64,000 nucleotides of DNA. Origin: Luteolibacter arcticus (GTDB lineage Bacteria; Verrucomicrobiota; Verrucomicrobiia; Verrucomicrobiales; Akkermansiaceae). The position numbers and the translations under genes were made by a program. Position 1 is the stretch's first letter; every line of letters begins with the position of its first letter. The DNA is taken from the NCBI RefSeq assembly GCF_025950235.1, contig NZ_JAPDDT010000019.1, forward strand, positions 1-64,000. The letters are read 5' to 3'. The notes under the pieces are model-generated. The model ran no database searches and was not told the origin of the DNA. It saw only the letters and a list, made by a program, of their open reading frames with translations. This document shows, piece after piece, positions 8,595 through 17,429 of this stretch.

Positions 8595-8954
8595 ATGTTT
8601 GGATTCGAGAAACTTGAGGTCTGGCAGAAAGCCATTGAGTTCGCGGACTTGGTTTACTCAGCCACGCGACAGTTCCCGGCGGATGAGCGGTTTGGCCTGA
8701 CCAATCAAATGCGTCGGGCCGCCGTGTCGATTTCGTCGAATATCGCGGAAGGAAGCGGCCGGATTTCGCGAAAGGACTTCGCCCGCTTCATCGAGATCGC
8801 GACCGGCTCGCTCTACGAGGTCATCTCACAGTCCCACGTCGGAAAGAATCAGGGCTTTCTTTCCCCTGATGATTTCAGTCTCCTCTACAGTGCTGCGGAA
8901 GAACAAAGCCGGATGCTGAGCGGCCTTCGGCGCGCTTTGCTGGAAGACGCGTAA
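8595..8954 (+). CDS. Four-helix-bundle (S23/Avd-like) protein
   Basis: 119 aa from ATG 8595. It has the diagnostic features of the 23S rRNA intervening-sequence protein family: FEKLEVWQKAIEFADLVY at the N terminus, then FGLTNQMRRAAVSISSNIAEG, RISRKDFARFIEIA and TGSLYEVISQ. The family forms a pentameric basic four-helix bundle that binds nucleic acid. Related proteins include the Avd accessory factor of diversity-generating retroelements. The rRNA context is absent; the gene lies inside the liv operon between two inverted-repeat arms, with no reverse transcriptase adjacent. This looks like a small mobile or domesticated cassette. The family call is firm, the function unknown. Confidence 0.9.
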   Translation: MFGFEKLEVWQKAIEFADLVYSATRQFPADERFGLTNQMRRAAVSISSNIAEGSGRISRKDFARFIEIATGSLYEVISQSHVGKNQGFLSPDDFSLLYSAAEEQSRMLSGLRRALLEDA

Positions 8955-8968
8955 CCGAGAGCTTCTTT

Positions 8969-9005
8969 CTCTCAACTCTCAACTCTCAACCATCAACTCT
9001 CAACC
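8969..9005. repeat. Right arm of phrase-type inverted repeat (CTCTCAAC)
   Basis: Tandem words CTCTCAA and CCATCAA, complementary to the arm at 8533-8562. It ends three bases before the TTG start of livF, so the normal upstream ribosome-binding sequence of livF has been replaced by repeat sequence. Confidence 0.85.
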
Positions 9006-9008
9006 GCC

Positions 9009-9713
9009 TTGCTCGAAGTAAAAGACCTGTATGTTTCCTATGGCGCGATCAAAGCGCTCCACGGGGTCTCTCTGAACGTCCCCAAGGGAAGCATCGTCAC
9101 TTTGATTGGAGCGAACGGCGCAGGCAAATCAACTACCCTTCGCGCGTTGTCCGGCCTCGTGAAATCGACCGGCTCGATCACTTACGAAGGCCAGCAAATC
9201 GGCGGACTCGCCCCGCACAAGATCGTTTCCCGCAGCCTCTGCCACGTGCCTGAGGGCCGCATGGTCTTCGCCAATCTCACGGTGAAGGAAAACCTCGCGA
9301 TGGGCGCTTACTTACAGCGCGACAAGGGATGGATCGCGAAGCAGACGGACTACGTCTTCCACCTCTTCCCCCGCCTCAAGGAGCGTGAGAATCAGGCGGC
9401 CGGTACCATGTCCGGAGGTGAGCAGCAGATGCTGGCGATCGGCCGGGCGCTGCTGAGCAATCCGAAGTTCCTGATGCTGGACGAGCCGTCGCTGGGCATC
9501 GCCCCGCTGCTGGTGAAGTCGATCTTCGAACGCATCGTCGAGATCAACCGCGAGCAAGGCCTCACCATCCTGCTGGTGGAACAAAACGCCAACCTAGCGC
9601 TCGACGTTTCCAGCTACGGCTACGTGCTTGAGACCGGCAAGATCCTGCTCGAAGGTCCGTCCGCCGAGCTGAAAGCGAATCCCAAGGTTCAGGAAGCGTA
9701 TCTCGGTGCCTGA
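9009..9713 (+). CDS. livF: Branched-chain amino acid ABC transporter ATPase LivF
   Basis: 234 aa. Starts MLEVKDLYVSYGAIKALHGV (TTG start). Walker A GANGAGKSTT near residue 34, signature MSGGEQQMLAIGRAL, Walker B FLMLDEPSLGIAP, switch region LLVEQNANLAL. This is the second ATPase of the importer. It has no visible Shine-Dalgarno because the inverted-repeat arm abuts its start. Either translation relies on weak initiation or the true start lies slightly downstream. Confidence 0.9.
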   Translation: MLEVKDLYVSYGAIKALHGVSLNVPKGSIVTLIGANGAGKSTTLRALSGLVKSTGSITYEGQQIGGLAPHKIVSRSLCHVPEGRMVFANLTVKENLAMGAYLQRDKGWIAKQTDYVFHLFPRLKERENQAAGTMSGGEQQMLAIGRALLSNPKFLMLDEPSLGIAPLLVKSIFERIVEINREQGLTILLVEQNANLALDVSSYGYVLETGKILLEGPSAELKANPKVQEAYLGA

Positions 9714-9717
9714 CCGT

Positions 9718-9770
9718 AAGGAGTGTCGACATTCTGTCGACACGGCGTGGACAGAATGTCCTCGCTCCTT
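9718..9770. repeat. Double hairpin after livF
   Basis: An outer pair AAGGAG/CTCCTT encloses an 11-bp perfect inverted pair GACATTCTGTC (9728-9738) and GACAGAATGTC (9750-9760). It could attenuate or terminate liv transcription, but no T tract follows. A shorter relative lies at about 42667. Confidence 0.6.
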
Positions 9771-9784
9771 GAATCCCACTCGCC

Positions 9785-10750
9785 ATGAAAATCTTCACCG
9801 ACCTCTCGACCACGCCGGAGCTCATCGACTACCTCCGGCAAGGCATCGCACCCCATGAGCTGCTGCTGCCATCCCAAGGCGGCGCTTCCGTGCTGGCCGA
9901 CGTGCCGACCGACCCGCTGATGCAAGACGCGGACATTGTGCTCGGCCAACCGCGCGTCGATGCCGTGCTCTCCTCGGCGAAGCTGAAGTGGCTGCAAGTC
10001 AGCACCGCGGGCTATACGCGCTACGACACCACCGATTTCCGCGCCGCGGTGAAGGAGAAAGGCATTGCAGTCTCCAATAGCTCCCACGTTTACGATGATC
10101 CCTGCGCCGAACATGTGCTGGCCTTCATGTTGGCGAATGCTCGCCAATTCCCGCGGGCTCTGAAGTCCCGCTGCGCGAACGGTTCGCCGGAATGGAACGA
10201 GTTGCGCCGGGACAGCAAGCTGCTGCAAGGCCAGTCGCTGCTCATCATCGGCTACGGCGCCATCGCCGAGCGGGTGATCGAGCTGTTGGGACCGTTTCGC
10301 ATGGACATCACCGCCATGCGCCGCACCCCACGCGGCGATGAGAAAGTGAAGATCGTCACGCCCGATGAAGTCGCCGCCGCCTTGGGCAAAGCCGACCACG
10401 TCATCAACATCCTGCCGGACAATGCGGAGTCGCTGCGCTGGTTCAATGCCACACGCTTCACCCAGATGAAGCCTGGCGCGATCTACTACAACATCGGCCG
10501 CGGCACCACCACCCATCAAGACGACCTCGCCGCCGCCCTGAAGTCCGGCCACCTCGGAGCCGCGTGGCTCGATGTCACCGACCCCGAGCCGCTGCCGGAT
10601 GAACACGTGCTGTGGACTTGCGAGAATTGCCACATCACGCCGCACACCGCCGGCGGGCAATTCGACGAAGCGCGGGTGCTGATCCGCCATTTCCTGGAAA
10701 ACCTCGCCCGCTACGAGAAGGGCGAGAAGCTGGTGAACCGGATCATGTGA
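9785..10750 (+). CDS. D-isomer-specific 2-hydroxyacid dehydrogenase
   Basis: 321 aa. The NAD-binding Rossmann segment IIGYGAIAERVIELL lies near residue 155, although the classic GxGxxG is modified to GYGAIA. The catalytic arginine is in NIGRGTTTH, the glutamate in DPEPLP, and the histidine in ITPHTAGG near residue 287. These are the expected Arg-Glu-His triad. It would interconvert a 2-keto acid and a D-2-hydroxy acid with NAD(P)H in the cytoplasm. The exact substrate cannot be told from the sequence. It stands alone between two repeat regions. Confidence 0.85.
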   Translation: MKIFTDLSTTPELIDYLRQGIAPHELLLPSQGGASVLADVPTDPLMQDADIVLGQPRVDAVLSSAKLKWLQVSTAGYTRYDTTDFRAAVKEKGIAVSNSSHVYDDPCAEHVLAFMLANARQFPRALKSRCANGSPEWNELRRDSKLLQGQSLLIIGYGAIAERVIELLGPFRMDITAMRRTPRGDEKVKIVTPDEVAAALGKADHVINILPDNAESLRWFNATRFTQMKPGAIYYNIGRGTTTHQDDLAAALKSGHLGAAWLDVTDPEPLPDEHVLWTCENCHITPHTAGGQFDEARVLIRHFLENLARYEKGEKLVNRIM

Positions 10751-10754
10751 AAAT

Positions 10755-10944
10755 CACTGGGAACGCGGAATTTATTCCGCCTGTCGAGATCACAGGCTTG
10801 TCGGGAGGAGCGACTGACCCCGGAAGCGCCGGTCTTCAGAGCGGCCCGAGTGGTCCTTGGCTGCCCACCTCGTCATCCGCTCTCCCTATCCCTCGTCCGG
10901 CAGGCTTTTGAGGGACCGTTCCTGCCGGTCTGAAGACCGGCGCT
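10755..10944. repeat. Two intergenic inverted-repeat elements
   Basis: 10755-10781 is a copy of the CACTGGGAACGCGGAATT family also present at 119-201 and 12387-12468. 10825-10840 and 10929-10944 form a perfect 16-bp inverted pair (AGCGCCGGTCTTCAGA and its complement) around 88 bp. Nothing coding is convincing in 10751-11063. Confidence 0.7.
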
Positions 10945-11063
10945 CCCGGGCAAGCTGGCCAGCACGCCTTGCATGGAATGGAGTTGTCGAAACGCGGCTT
11001 CTTCCCTCAACTGCCATGGTTGGATCCGGAAACGTTTCCGACGATCCAAAGTGACCGACGTTC

Positions 11064-12383
11064 ATGGGAAAGAAGAAGTCCACCGCCAAGAAAGCCAAAC
11101 CCGTCCTCTGGCAGAAGCTGGCCGATCATTTCGACACCGATCCGGGCGAGCTGCCGGTGATCGAGCGGATGTTCCGCCAATACGAGCGCCCGAATCTGCA
11201 CCAAGCAGTCGTCGATCTCGCCGCCGATGACAGCGAGCTGTGCGGCATCGTGATGCGTCACGAATACATGAATCCGTCGCTCTCGAAGTTCGCCCGCGAG
11301 GGAAGCTCGCGCGACTTCGACCTCGGGCCGGTGGCGCATGTGGACGAGGAGTTGCCGGGGGATCGCCGGCTCGCCTGCGTGAAGCGCGGGCTGAAGCTTT
11401 TCCTCCACCGCGGCAAACCCATCGCGCTGCTATTGGACGAGGAGCGCTACAGCGCCACTCCCGGCCTGCGGCTGGAAGTGATGGCCGCCGACCGTGAAGC
11501 AGCGGAGGATTTCCTGCGACGGGTGGAGACGGAAACGCGGGCCGGCAAGGCGTTTCGCGGCGGCGTGCTGTCGCTTGAGGGTAATTGCCGCGGTGGTTTC
11601 GAGCTGCAGTTTCACAAGCTCCCCTCGATCACCCGGGATGAGGTCATCCTGCCAGATGCGGTGCTGCAACGGATCGAGCGCCACACGGTGGATTTCAGCA
11701 CGCACGCCGAACGGCTGAAGGCAGCCGGACGGCACCTGAAACGCGGTGTGCTTTTCCACGGCCCGCCGGGAACAGGAAAGACCTTCTCCGCCATGTATCT
11801 CGCGTCGCGGATGCCGGAGCGCACGGTCTTCCTCCTGACCGGCGGCGACCTCGGCATGATCCAACAGGCCGTGGCGATGGCACGCGTGCTACAACCTGCC
11901 ACGCTCATCCTCGAGGACGTCGATCTCATCGGCACCCGCCGCGAGGATCAAGTGGTGGGTGCGAATGCAGTGCTCTTCGAATTGCTCAACCAGATGGACG
12001 GCCTCGCCCACGACGCCGACCTGCTTTTCATCCTGACCACGAACCGCCCGGACGTGCTCGAGCCGGCGCTGGCGTCGCGGCCCGGGCGCATCGACCAGGC
12101 GATCGAAATCCCACCGCCCGATGCCGATTGCCGACGGCGCTTGATCGAGCTCTATGGCAAGGGGCTGAAGCTGGAGTTGCAGCATCTGGACGACCTGATC
12201 TTGCGGATCGAGGGCGTCAGCGCCGCCTTCATCCGCGAGCTGCTGCGCAAGGCGGCGGTCCACTCGGCGCTGGAAAGCGAGGGCGAGATCGTGGTTGCCG
12301 ACCGCCATCTCGCCGCGGCCTTGACCGAGCTTATGGTCGATGGCGGCGCCCTGACGATGAGTCTGCTGGGCGCGGCGAAGTGA
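11064..12383 (+). CDS. AAA-family ATPase
   Basis: 439 aa. The N-terminal half (residues 1-200) has no motif I recognise. The C-terminal half is an AAA domain: Walker A GPPGTGKT near residue 233, Walker B LILEDVDLI near 282, sensor 1 FILTTNRPD, and the arginine-finger region ASRPGRIDQA. A Lys-rich start (MGKKKSTAKKAK) suggests nucleic-acid or acidic-partner contact. AAA proteins of this type remodel or unfold partners, but no partner gene is adjacent and the target is unknown. The gene is flanked on both sides by the GGAACGCGG repeat family. Confidence 0.8.
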   Translation: MGKKKSTAKKAKPVLWQKLADHFDTDPGELPVIERMFRQYERPNLHQAVVDLAADDSELCGIVMRHEYMNPSLSKFAREGSSRDFDLGPVAHVDEELPGDRRLACVKRGLKLFLHRGKPIALLLDEERYSATPGLRLEVMAADREAAEDFLRRVETETRAGKAFRGGVLSLEGNCRGGFELQFHKLPSITRDEVILPDAVLQRIERHTVDFSTHAERLKAAGRHLKRGVLFHGPPGTGKTFSAMYLASRMPERTVFLLTGGDLGMIQQAVAMARVLQPATLILEDVDLIGTRREDQVVGANAVLFELLNQMDGLAHDADLLFILTTNRPDVLEPALASRPGRIDQAIEIPPPDADCRRRLIELYGKGLKLELQHLDDLILRIEGVSAAFIRELLRKAAVHSALESEGEIVVADRHLAAALTELMVDGGALTMSLLGAAK

Positions 12384-12386
12384 GAC

Positions 12387-12468
12387 CACTGGGAACGCGG
12401 AATTCATTCCGCCAGGCAACCCCGGTCTCCCATCATCCAAGGGCGATAAATTCCACGCTCCCGGCGTT
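12387..12468. repeat. GGAACGCGG-family inverted repeat
   Basis: Begins CCACTGGGAACGCGGAATTC and ends with a degraded inverted partner ATAAATTCCACGCTCCC. Same family as 119-201 and 10755-10781. It lies between the convergent AAA ATPase and GH2 genes. Confidence 0.7.
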
Positions 12469-12470
12469 GA

Positions 12471-14810
12471 CTACTGCTTCCATTGGAAGACCAGCTCACC
12501 GGTCTCCAAGCCCTCCCCTCTCGCTTTCAAGACCACCTTCCCCTGCTCTTCCGCTCCTCGCAGGAGGACCAAGGCACGGCCTTGGAAGGCCTCGCGTTCA
12601 CTCGCTTGGAATGGCTCCAGGCTAACGACTGAGCCGTTATCGACGGCGACGATCTTGCCGGGACCTTCGATGGAAAAGGCGATCTTGTTAGAGGCGGTGG
12701 GAACCACGACGCCATTGGCATCGGTCACGAACACCTCGACGCTGGCCATACGATCCCAAGTCCGCGAGAGCCCGCTCTGGTCGGATTTTAGCAATAGCTT
12801 CGCCGGCTTGCCTGCCGTGCGCAGGTTGTTAGAGGCAACCTCCTTGCCATCGTTGAAGGCCACGGCTTTCAGCGTCCCGGCTTCAAAGGGCACCTTCCAG
12901 TTGAGCGCAAAGTCCTTGCGAACCGGCTTCTTGCCCAGCGACTTGTCGTTGAGGAATAGCTCAACCTCGGAAGCATTGGTGTAAACCTCCACGTTTTCCT
13001 CGTGCGCCCCCTGATTCGCAGGCGTCCAGTCCGGAAAGAGCACCTGCCGGCGCTTCCACTCCACCGCCTCGTAGCCCGGATCGGCCGGGGTCTCCTCGGT
13101 CGTGGCGACGCGGCGGAAGGTGCCGACCATCGGCTTCTCGCTCCACCAGCTCTGACGCTCGACGCCGCGCGGTTGGACAAAGCCGGCTCGATCTAGCAAA
13201 CCTGCATTGAAGGTCGTCACCGGCCAGCTCCGCGCCTCCCCGAGGTAGTCGATGCCCACCCACAGGAATTGTCCGGCGTGCTGCGGATTGTCGCGGCAAT
13301 CGAACCACGTCGAGCGGTCGTGCCCCTGCTCGGAGCCGAAGATCTTGCGACCCGGCTTATCCTTCCATGCCTGAAGCAATTCGCCATCGCGGTAATTCAC
13401 GCCGATCACATCGAGCAAGTCGGCGAGGCCGTTGGTGAAGTCCTTCGAGACATTCGGGCGGAACAGCGCCTGCGTCACCGGCCGCGTCGGATCCGCCTCG
13501 TGGCAGACCTCCACCAGGCCTTTCAAAATCGGAATAGCGATGTCCGGCTTCGGCGTGTCGTGGATCTCATTGCCCACCGAGTAGAGGATGACGCTTGGAT
13601 GATTGCGGTCGCGCAGCACTCCATCGCGCAAGTCGGTGTGCGACCACTCCTTGAAGAAGCGATGGTAGTCCTGCTTGTTCTTGCCCTTGGTCCAGCAATC
13701 GAAGAACTCGTCCATCACCAGGAAGCCCATGCGGTCACAGAGATCCAGGAACTCCGGCGCGGGCGGATTGTGGGCGGTGCGAATGCTGTTCACGCCAAGC
13801 TCACGAAGCTTCTTCAAGCGACGCTCCCACACCGCCAGCGGCACCGCGGCACCGACCGCACCGCCATCGTGATGAAGGCACACTCCCTTCATCTTCACCT
13901 GCTTGCCATTGAGCACAAAGCCGCGGTCGGTCGTGAACTCGGCACTGCGAATGCCGAAGGTGGTGGTGACCTTGTCGAGTTCCTTGCCATCGCTTGTTAG
14001 GGTAGTCACGAGCCGGTGAAGGCGAGGCTCGTCGATCCCCCAGAGCTTCGGATTCGGCACGACGATCTGCTGGGTGCCCGTGCCGTCCTTCCCTTCGGCG
14101 ACAACGAGGTCGGAGGAAGCGGTGGCGAGTTCCTTGCCATCGGGGCCGAGCACCGTGGAGCGCAACGTAAGCTTCGTTTCCGCGCCACTCGTATTCGCCA
14201 CCTTCGTTTCGATCTTCACCGTCGCCTTCGCCGTATCGACCTGCGGAGTGCTGACGAAAACACCCCACGGCGCCACGTGAACCGGATCCGCGACCACCAT
14301 CCGGACGTGCCGGTAGATGCCGGCACCCGTATACCAGCGCGATGCCGGCTGAGGCGTGGTGTCGGCTTTCACCACAAGCACGTTCTTCGCCTTCAGATGA
14401 GGGGTGAGGTCGTGGCGGAAACTCACGTAGCCATTCGGTCGCTTGCCGAGTGAATGGCCGTTGATCCAGACCTCGGCATTCGCCATCACGCCGTCGAATT
14501 CGATCCAGACCCGCTTGTCCTTCTCGCCGAAGGGGAATTCCTTGCGATACCAAGCAACGCCGGACGGCAGCCACCCGCCCGAGCCCGTGGTGGGCGCGGA
14601 TTTGTCGAATTTACCGGCGATGCTCCAGTCGTGGGGGACCGCGACCGTCTGCCAGCCGCTGCCATCGAAGCTCTCGTTCTCCGCTCCTGCGGCGTCGCCC
14701 TGGTGAAACTGCCATCCGTCATCGAAAGGAAGGATTTCCCGCGCAAAGGCGCTAGAGCTGAGGATTGCAACCAGGAGAGCCAGCAAAGGGGGCGGAGAAA
14801 ACCGGACCAT
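12471..14810 (-). CDS. Glycoside hydrolase family 2 (beta-galactosidase-like)
   Basis: 779 aa from ATG 14810; an in-frame TTG at 14831 is less likely. A signal peptide (residues 1-23, ending SSAFA) sends it to the periplasm or outside. The N-terminal jelly roll contains WQTVAVPHDWSI and GVAWYRKEF. The TIM barrel has the acid/base glutamate in YSVGNEIHD and the nucleophile glutamate in IFGSEQGHD. The barrel entry KGVCLHHDGG and HNPPAPEFLDLCDRMGFLV are typical. C-terminal Ig-like domains include FVTDANGVVVPTASN. It should release terminal beta-linked sugars from polysaccharide. A LacI-type palindrome lies 74 bp upstream of the start. Confidence 0.88.
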   Translation of the reverse strand: MVRFSPPPLLALLVAILSSSAFAREILPFDDGWQFHQGDAAGAENESFDGSGWQTVAVPHDWSIAGKFDKSAPTTGSGGWLPSGVAWYRKEFPFGEKDKRVWIEFDGVMANAEVWINGHSLGKRPNGYVSFRHDLTPHLKAKNVLVVKADTTPQPASRWYTGAGIYRHVRMVVADPVHVAPWGVFVSTPQVDTAKATVKIETKVANTSGAETKLTLRSTVLGPDGKELATASSDLVVAEGKDGTGTQQIVVPNPKLWGIDEPRLHRLVTTLTSDGKELDKVTTTFGIRSAEFTTDRGFVLNGKQVKMKGVCLHHDGGAVGAAVPLAVWERRLKKLRELGVNSIRTAHNPPAPEFLDLCDRMGFLVMDEFFDCWTKGKNKQDYHRFFKEWSHTDLRDGVLRDRNHPSVILYSVGNEIHDTPKPDIAIPILKGLVEVCHEADPTRPVTQALFRPNVSKDFTNGLADLLDVIGVNYRDGELLQAWKDKPGRKIFGSEQGHDRSTWFDCRDNPQHAGQFLWVGIDYLGEARSWPVTTFNAGLLDRAGFVQPRGVERQSWWSEKPMVGTFRRVATTEETPADPGYEAVEWKRRQVLFPDWTPANQGAHEENVEVYTNASEVELFLNDKSLGKKPVRKDFALNWKVPFEAGTLKAVAFNDGKEVASNNLRTAGKPAKLLLKSDQSGLSRTWDRMASVEVFVTDANGVVVPTASNKIAFSIEGPGKIVAVDNGSVVSLEPFQASEREAFQGRALVLLRGAEEQGKVVLKARGEGLETGELVFQWKQ

Positions 14811-14883
14811 GGCACAGTTAACGGGAATCAAACCCGTGTTGGAACCTCCCGGAATGGGTTATGCTGCAAAACCCGTTTGATTC

Positions 14884-14893
14884 GTAACGTTAC
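14884..14893. promoter_or_regulatory. Possible LacI-family operator
   Basis: Perfect 10-bp palindrome GTAACGTTAC in the divergent intergenic region between the GH2 gene and the DUF1592 gene. Its TAACGTTA core resembles LacI/GalR-family half-sites. No regulator gene is adjacent, so this is only a candidate. Confidence 0.35.
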
Positions 14894-14921
14894 TTGTCGG
14901 CCGCTCCGACGTTCCATCCTC

Positions 14922-17429
14922 ATGCCTGTCCGCTCCGCTTCTCCATTGCTGTTCGCCCTGCTCGCCTGCCAATCCGGCGCGGCGGACGACCACCTAGCGG
15001 TGTTTGAGGGCAAGATCCTGCCGATTTTGGAGGACCACTGCTACTCGTGCCACGGCGACGGCGAGGACAAGGGCAAGGTCAGCTTCGACTCTTTTGGTTC
15101 CACGGCGGAGCTGATGCAGCAGACGAAGCTGTGGGATCATGCGTTGCGCAACGTCCGGTCCGGGCTGATGCCCCCGCCGAAAAAGGAGCGTCTCGCGGAA
15201 GAGGAGTTGGCCACGCTGGTCGACTGGATCAAGCGCGGCCCGCTGAAGCTCGATCCCGCGAATCCCGATCCCGGCCGGGTGACCCTGCGTCGGCTCAACC
15301 GCATCGAATACCGCAACACGGTGCGCGAGCTGACCGGCCACGATTTCCGCACCGACGAGGAATTCCCCGCCGACGACACCGGCTACGGCTTCGACAACAT
15401 CGGCGACGTGCTCACGACCTCGCCGATGCTGCTGGAGAAGTACATGCAGGCCGCCGAGACGATCGTCGAGAAAGGACTGCCGCTGGAGAACCGGGTGACG
15501 CCACGCAAAACCTTCCCCGCCGGGATGTTCCGCGGCAAGGGCCAGCGCGGCGAAGGAGACTCGCAGTACCGGCTCTCGCTCTACAATCCCGCCGACCTCT
15601 CCGCGAAGCTGAAGATCGAGAAGGCCGGCACCTATCGCATCTCGCTGAATGCCGTACCGCGCGGATCGTTTTCCTACGATCCCGGCCGCGCCAAGGTCAC
15701 ATGGTCGGTGGATGGCAAGCAACTGCTCCAAGAGGAGACGAGGTGGGGTGGCAGCAAGCTCGTCTCCGAGCTCGAGGTGAAGTGGCAGCCGGGTGAGTAT
15801 CCGCTGCACCTGACGATGGAGCCACTGGTCGGAAAGGACCAGCAGCCGCCGGACCTCGGCGATGGCCCGCCGAGTGTGGACCTCGAGCTTGGCGGCGTCA
15901 CCCTGGTCGGCCCGCTGGAGCCGGAGCACGCGGTGCATCCGCCGAACTACGACAAGTTCTTCACCCGCGACCGCGTGCCGGAGGATGCCGCGGGGCGCGA
16001 CGAGTATCGCACGGAAATCCTTCACCGCTTCGCCACCCGTGCCTTCCGCCGACCGGTCGATGACGCCACGATCGCAAAGCTCGCGGGCTTTGCCAAGGAG
16101 TCGGCGGAGGCTCCGGACGGCTCCTTTGAAAAGGGCATCGCCCGTGCGGTCGCGGCGATCCTTGCCTCACCGCGCTTCCTCTTCCGCATGGAGCAGGTGC
16201 TGCCGGAGAGTGACCCGGCCAAGCACCCGCTGTTAGACGAGTGGTCGCTCGCGTCGCGGCTGTCGTATTTCCTGTGGTCCACCTTGCCGGATGACGAGCT
16301 CTGCCGCTTGGCAGATAAGGGCGAGCTGAGGAAAAACCTGCCCGCCCAGATCGACCGCATGCTGAAGGACGGCCGCTCGGATGAGTTCGTGAAGAACTTC
16401 GCCGGGCAGTGGTTGCAGGCGCGCGATGTCGAGGGCGTGAGCATCGATGCCCGCGCGGTGCTATCCCGCGACAGCGGCACCGAACGCGAGAACCGCGAGC
16501 GCTCTGAAGGCTTCCGCCGCCTCAACCGTGAGATCGATGAAGCGGAGAAGGCCCGCGACGACAGGAAGCTGGCAGCCCTGAAGGAGGAGATGGCGGCCCT
16601 GCGATCCAAGTTCCGCGGCCAGCGCCGGATCGAGTTCAGCGGTTCGCTGCGCAATGCGATGCGGAAGGAAGCCGAGCTGCTCTTCCGCCGCACCCTGCGC
16701 GAGGACCGCAGCGTGCTGGAGCTGGTGGACAATGACTCCACCTTCCTCAATGAGGAACTCGCCAATCACTACGGCGTGCCTGACGTCCGCGGCGGAGACA
16801 TGCGGCTGGTGAAGCTGCCGCCGGACAGTCCTCGGGGCGGCGTTCTTACGATGGGTACCGTACTTGCGGTCACCTCGAATCCCACCCGCACCTCACCCGT
16901 GAAGCGCGGCGTCTTCATCCTTGATAATTTCCTCGGCACCCCTCCCCCGCCGCCGCCGCCGGATATTCCATCGTTGGAAGCCTCCGAGAAGGGCGCGGAT
17001 GGCGAGGAGCGGAGCCTGCGCGAGGCGCTCGCCTTGCACCGCGAGAAAACGCTGTGCGCCTCTTGCCACAACCGCATGGATCCGCTCGGGCTGGCGTTTG
17101 AGAATTTCAACGCGCTCGGTTCGTGGCGCGACAAGGAACTCGGCCAGCCCATCCCATCGTCCGCGGGCCAACTCATCACCGGCGAGAAATTTGCCGACGT
17201 GCGCGAGCTGAAACGGCTGCTGGTCACGTCCCGCCGCGAGGACTACTATCGCTGCATTACCGAGAAGCTCCTGACCTACGCGCTCGGCCGCGGACCGGAG
17301 CCCTGCGACACCACGACCGTCGATTCCATCGTCGAAGGACTGGAGCAATCCGGCGGCAAGTTTTCCACGCTGATCACCGGCATCATCGAATCGCCCGCTT
17401 TCCAAAAACGCCAACGCACCACGCCATGA
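14922..17429 (+). CDS. DUF1587/1592/1588/1585 cytochrome-type secreted protein
   Basis: 835 aa from ATG 14922, which gives a signal peptide ending QSGAA; the open frame upstream is spurious. A haem-binding CYSCHG motif sits near residue 45 in a PSCyt1-like domain. Then come RVTLRRLNRIEYRNTVRELTG (DUF1587), DUF1592/DUF1588 segments such as RLSYFLWSTLPDDEL and NHYGVPD, a second haem-type motif CASCHNRMDPLGLAFENF, and a DUF1585 C terminus (LLTYALGRG). These proteins are abundant in Planctomycetes and Verrucomicrobia. Their enzymatic role is not established; an oxidative role on polysaccharides has been proposed. The stop overlaps the next start (ATGA). Confidence 0.88.
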   Translation: MPVRSASPLLFALLACQSGAADDHLAVFEGKILPILEDHCYSCHGDGEDKGKVSFDSFGSTAELMQQTKLWDHALRNVRSGLMPPPKKERLAEEELATLVDWIKRGPLKLDPANPDPGRVTLRRLNRIEYRNTVRELTGHDFRTDEEFPADDTGYGFDNIGDVLTTSPMLLEKYMQAAETIVEKGLPLENRVTPRKTFPAGMFRGKGQRGEGDSQYRLSLYNPADLSAKLKIEKAGTYRISLNAVPRGSFSYDPGRAKVTWSVDGKQLLQEETRWGGSKLVSELEVKWQPGEYPLHLTMEPLVGKDQQPPDLGDGPPSVDLELGGVTLVGPLEPEHAVHPPNYDKFFTRDRVPEDAAGRDEYRTEILHRFATRAFRRPVDDATIAKLAGFAKESAEAPDGSFEKGIARAVAAILASPRFLFRMEQVLPESDPAKHPLLDEWSLASRLSYFLWSTLPDDELCRLADKGELRKNLPAQIDRMLKDGRSDEFVKNFAGQWLQARDVEGVSIDARAVLSRDSGTERENRERSEGFRRLNREIDEAEKARDDRKLAALKEEMAALRSKFRGQRRIEFSGSLRNAMRKEAELLFRRTLREDRSVLELVDNDSTFLNEELANHYGVPDVRGGDMRLVKLPPDSPRGGVLTMGTVLAVTSNPTRTSPVKRGVFILDNFLGTPPPPPPPDIPSLEASEKGADGEERSLREALALHREKTLCASCHNRMDPLGLAFENFNALGSWRDKELGQPIPSSAGQLITGEKFADVRELKRLLVTSRREDYYRCITEKLLTYALGRGPEPCDTTTVDSIVEGLEQSGGKFSTLITGIIESPAFQKRQRTTP

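Noticed and set aside
14454..14921. Extension of the DUF1592 frame upstream of 14922
   Set aside because: It runs antisense through the GH2 gene; the signal peptide begins at 14922.
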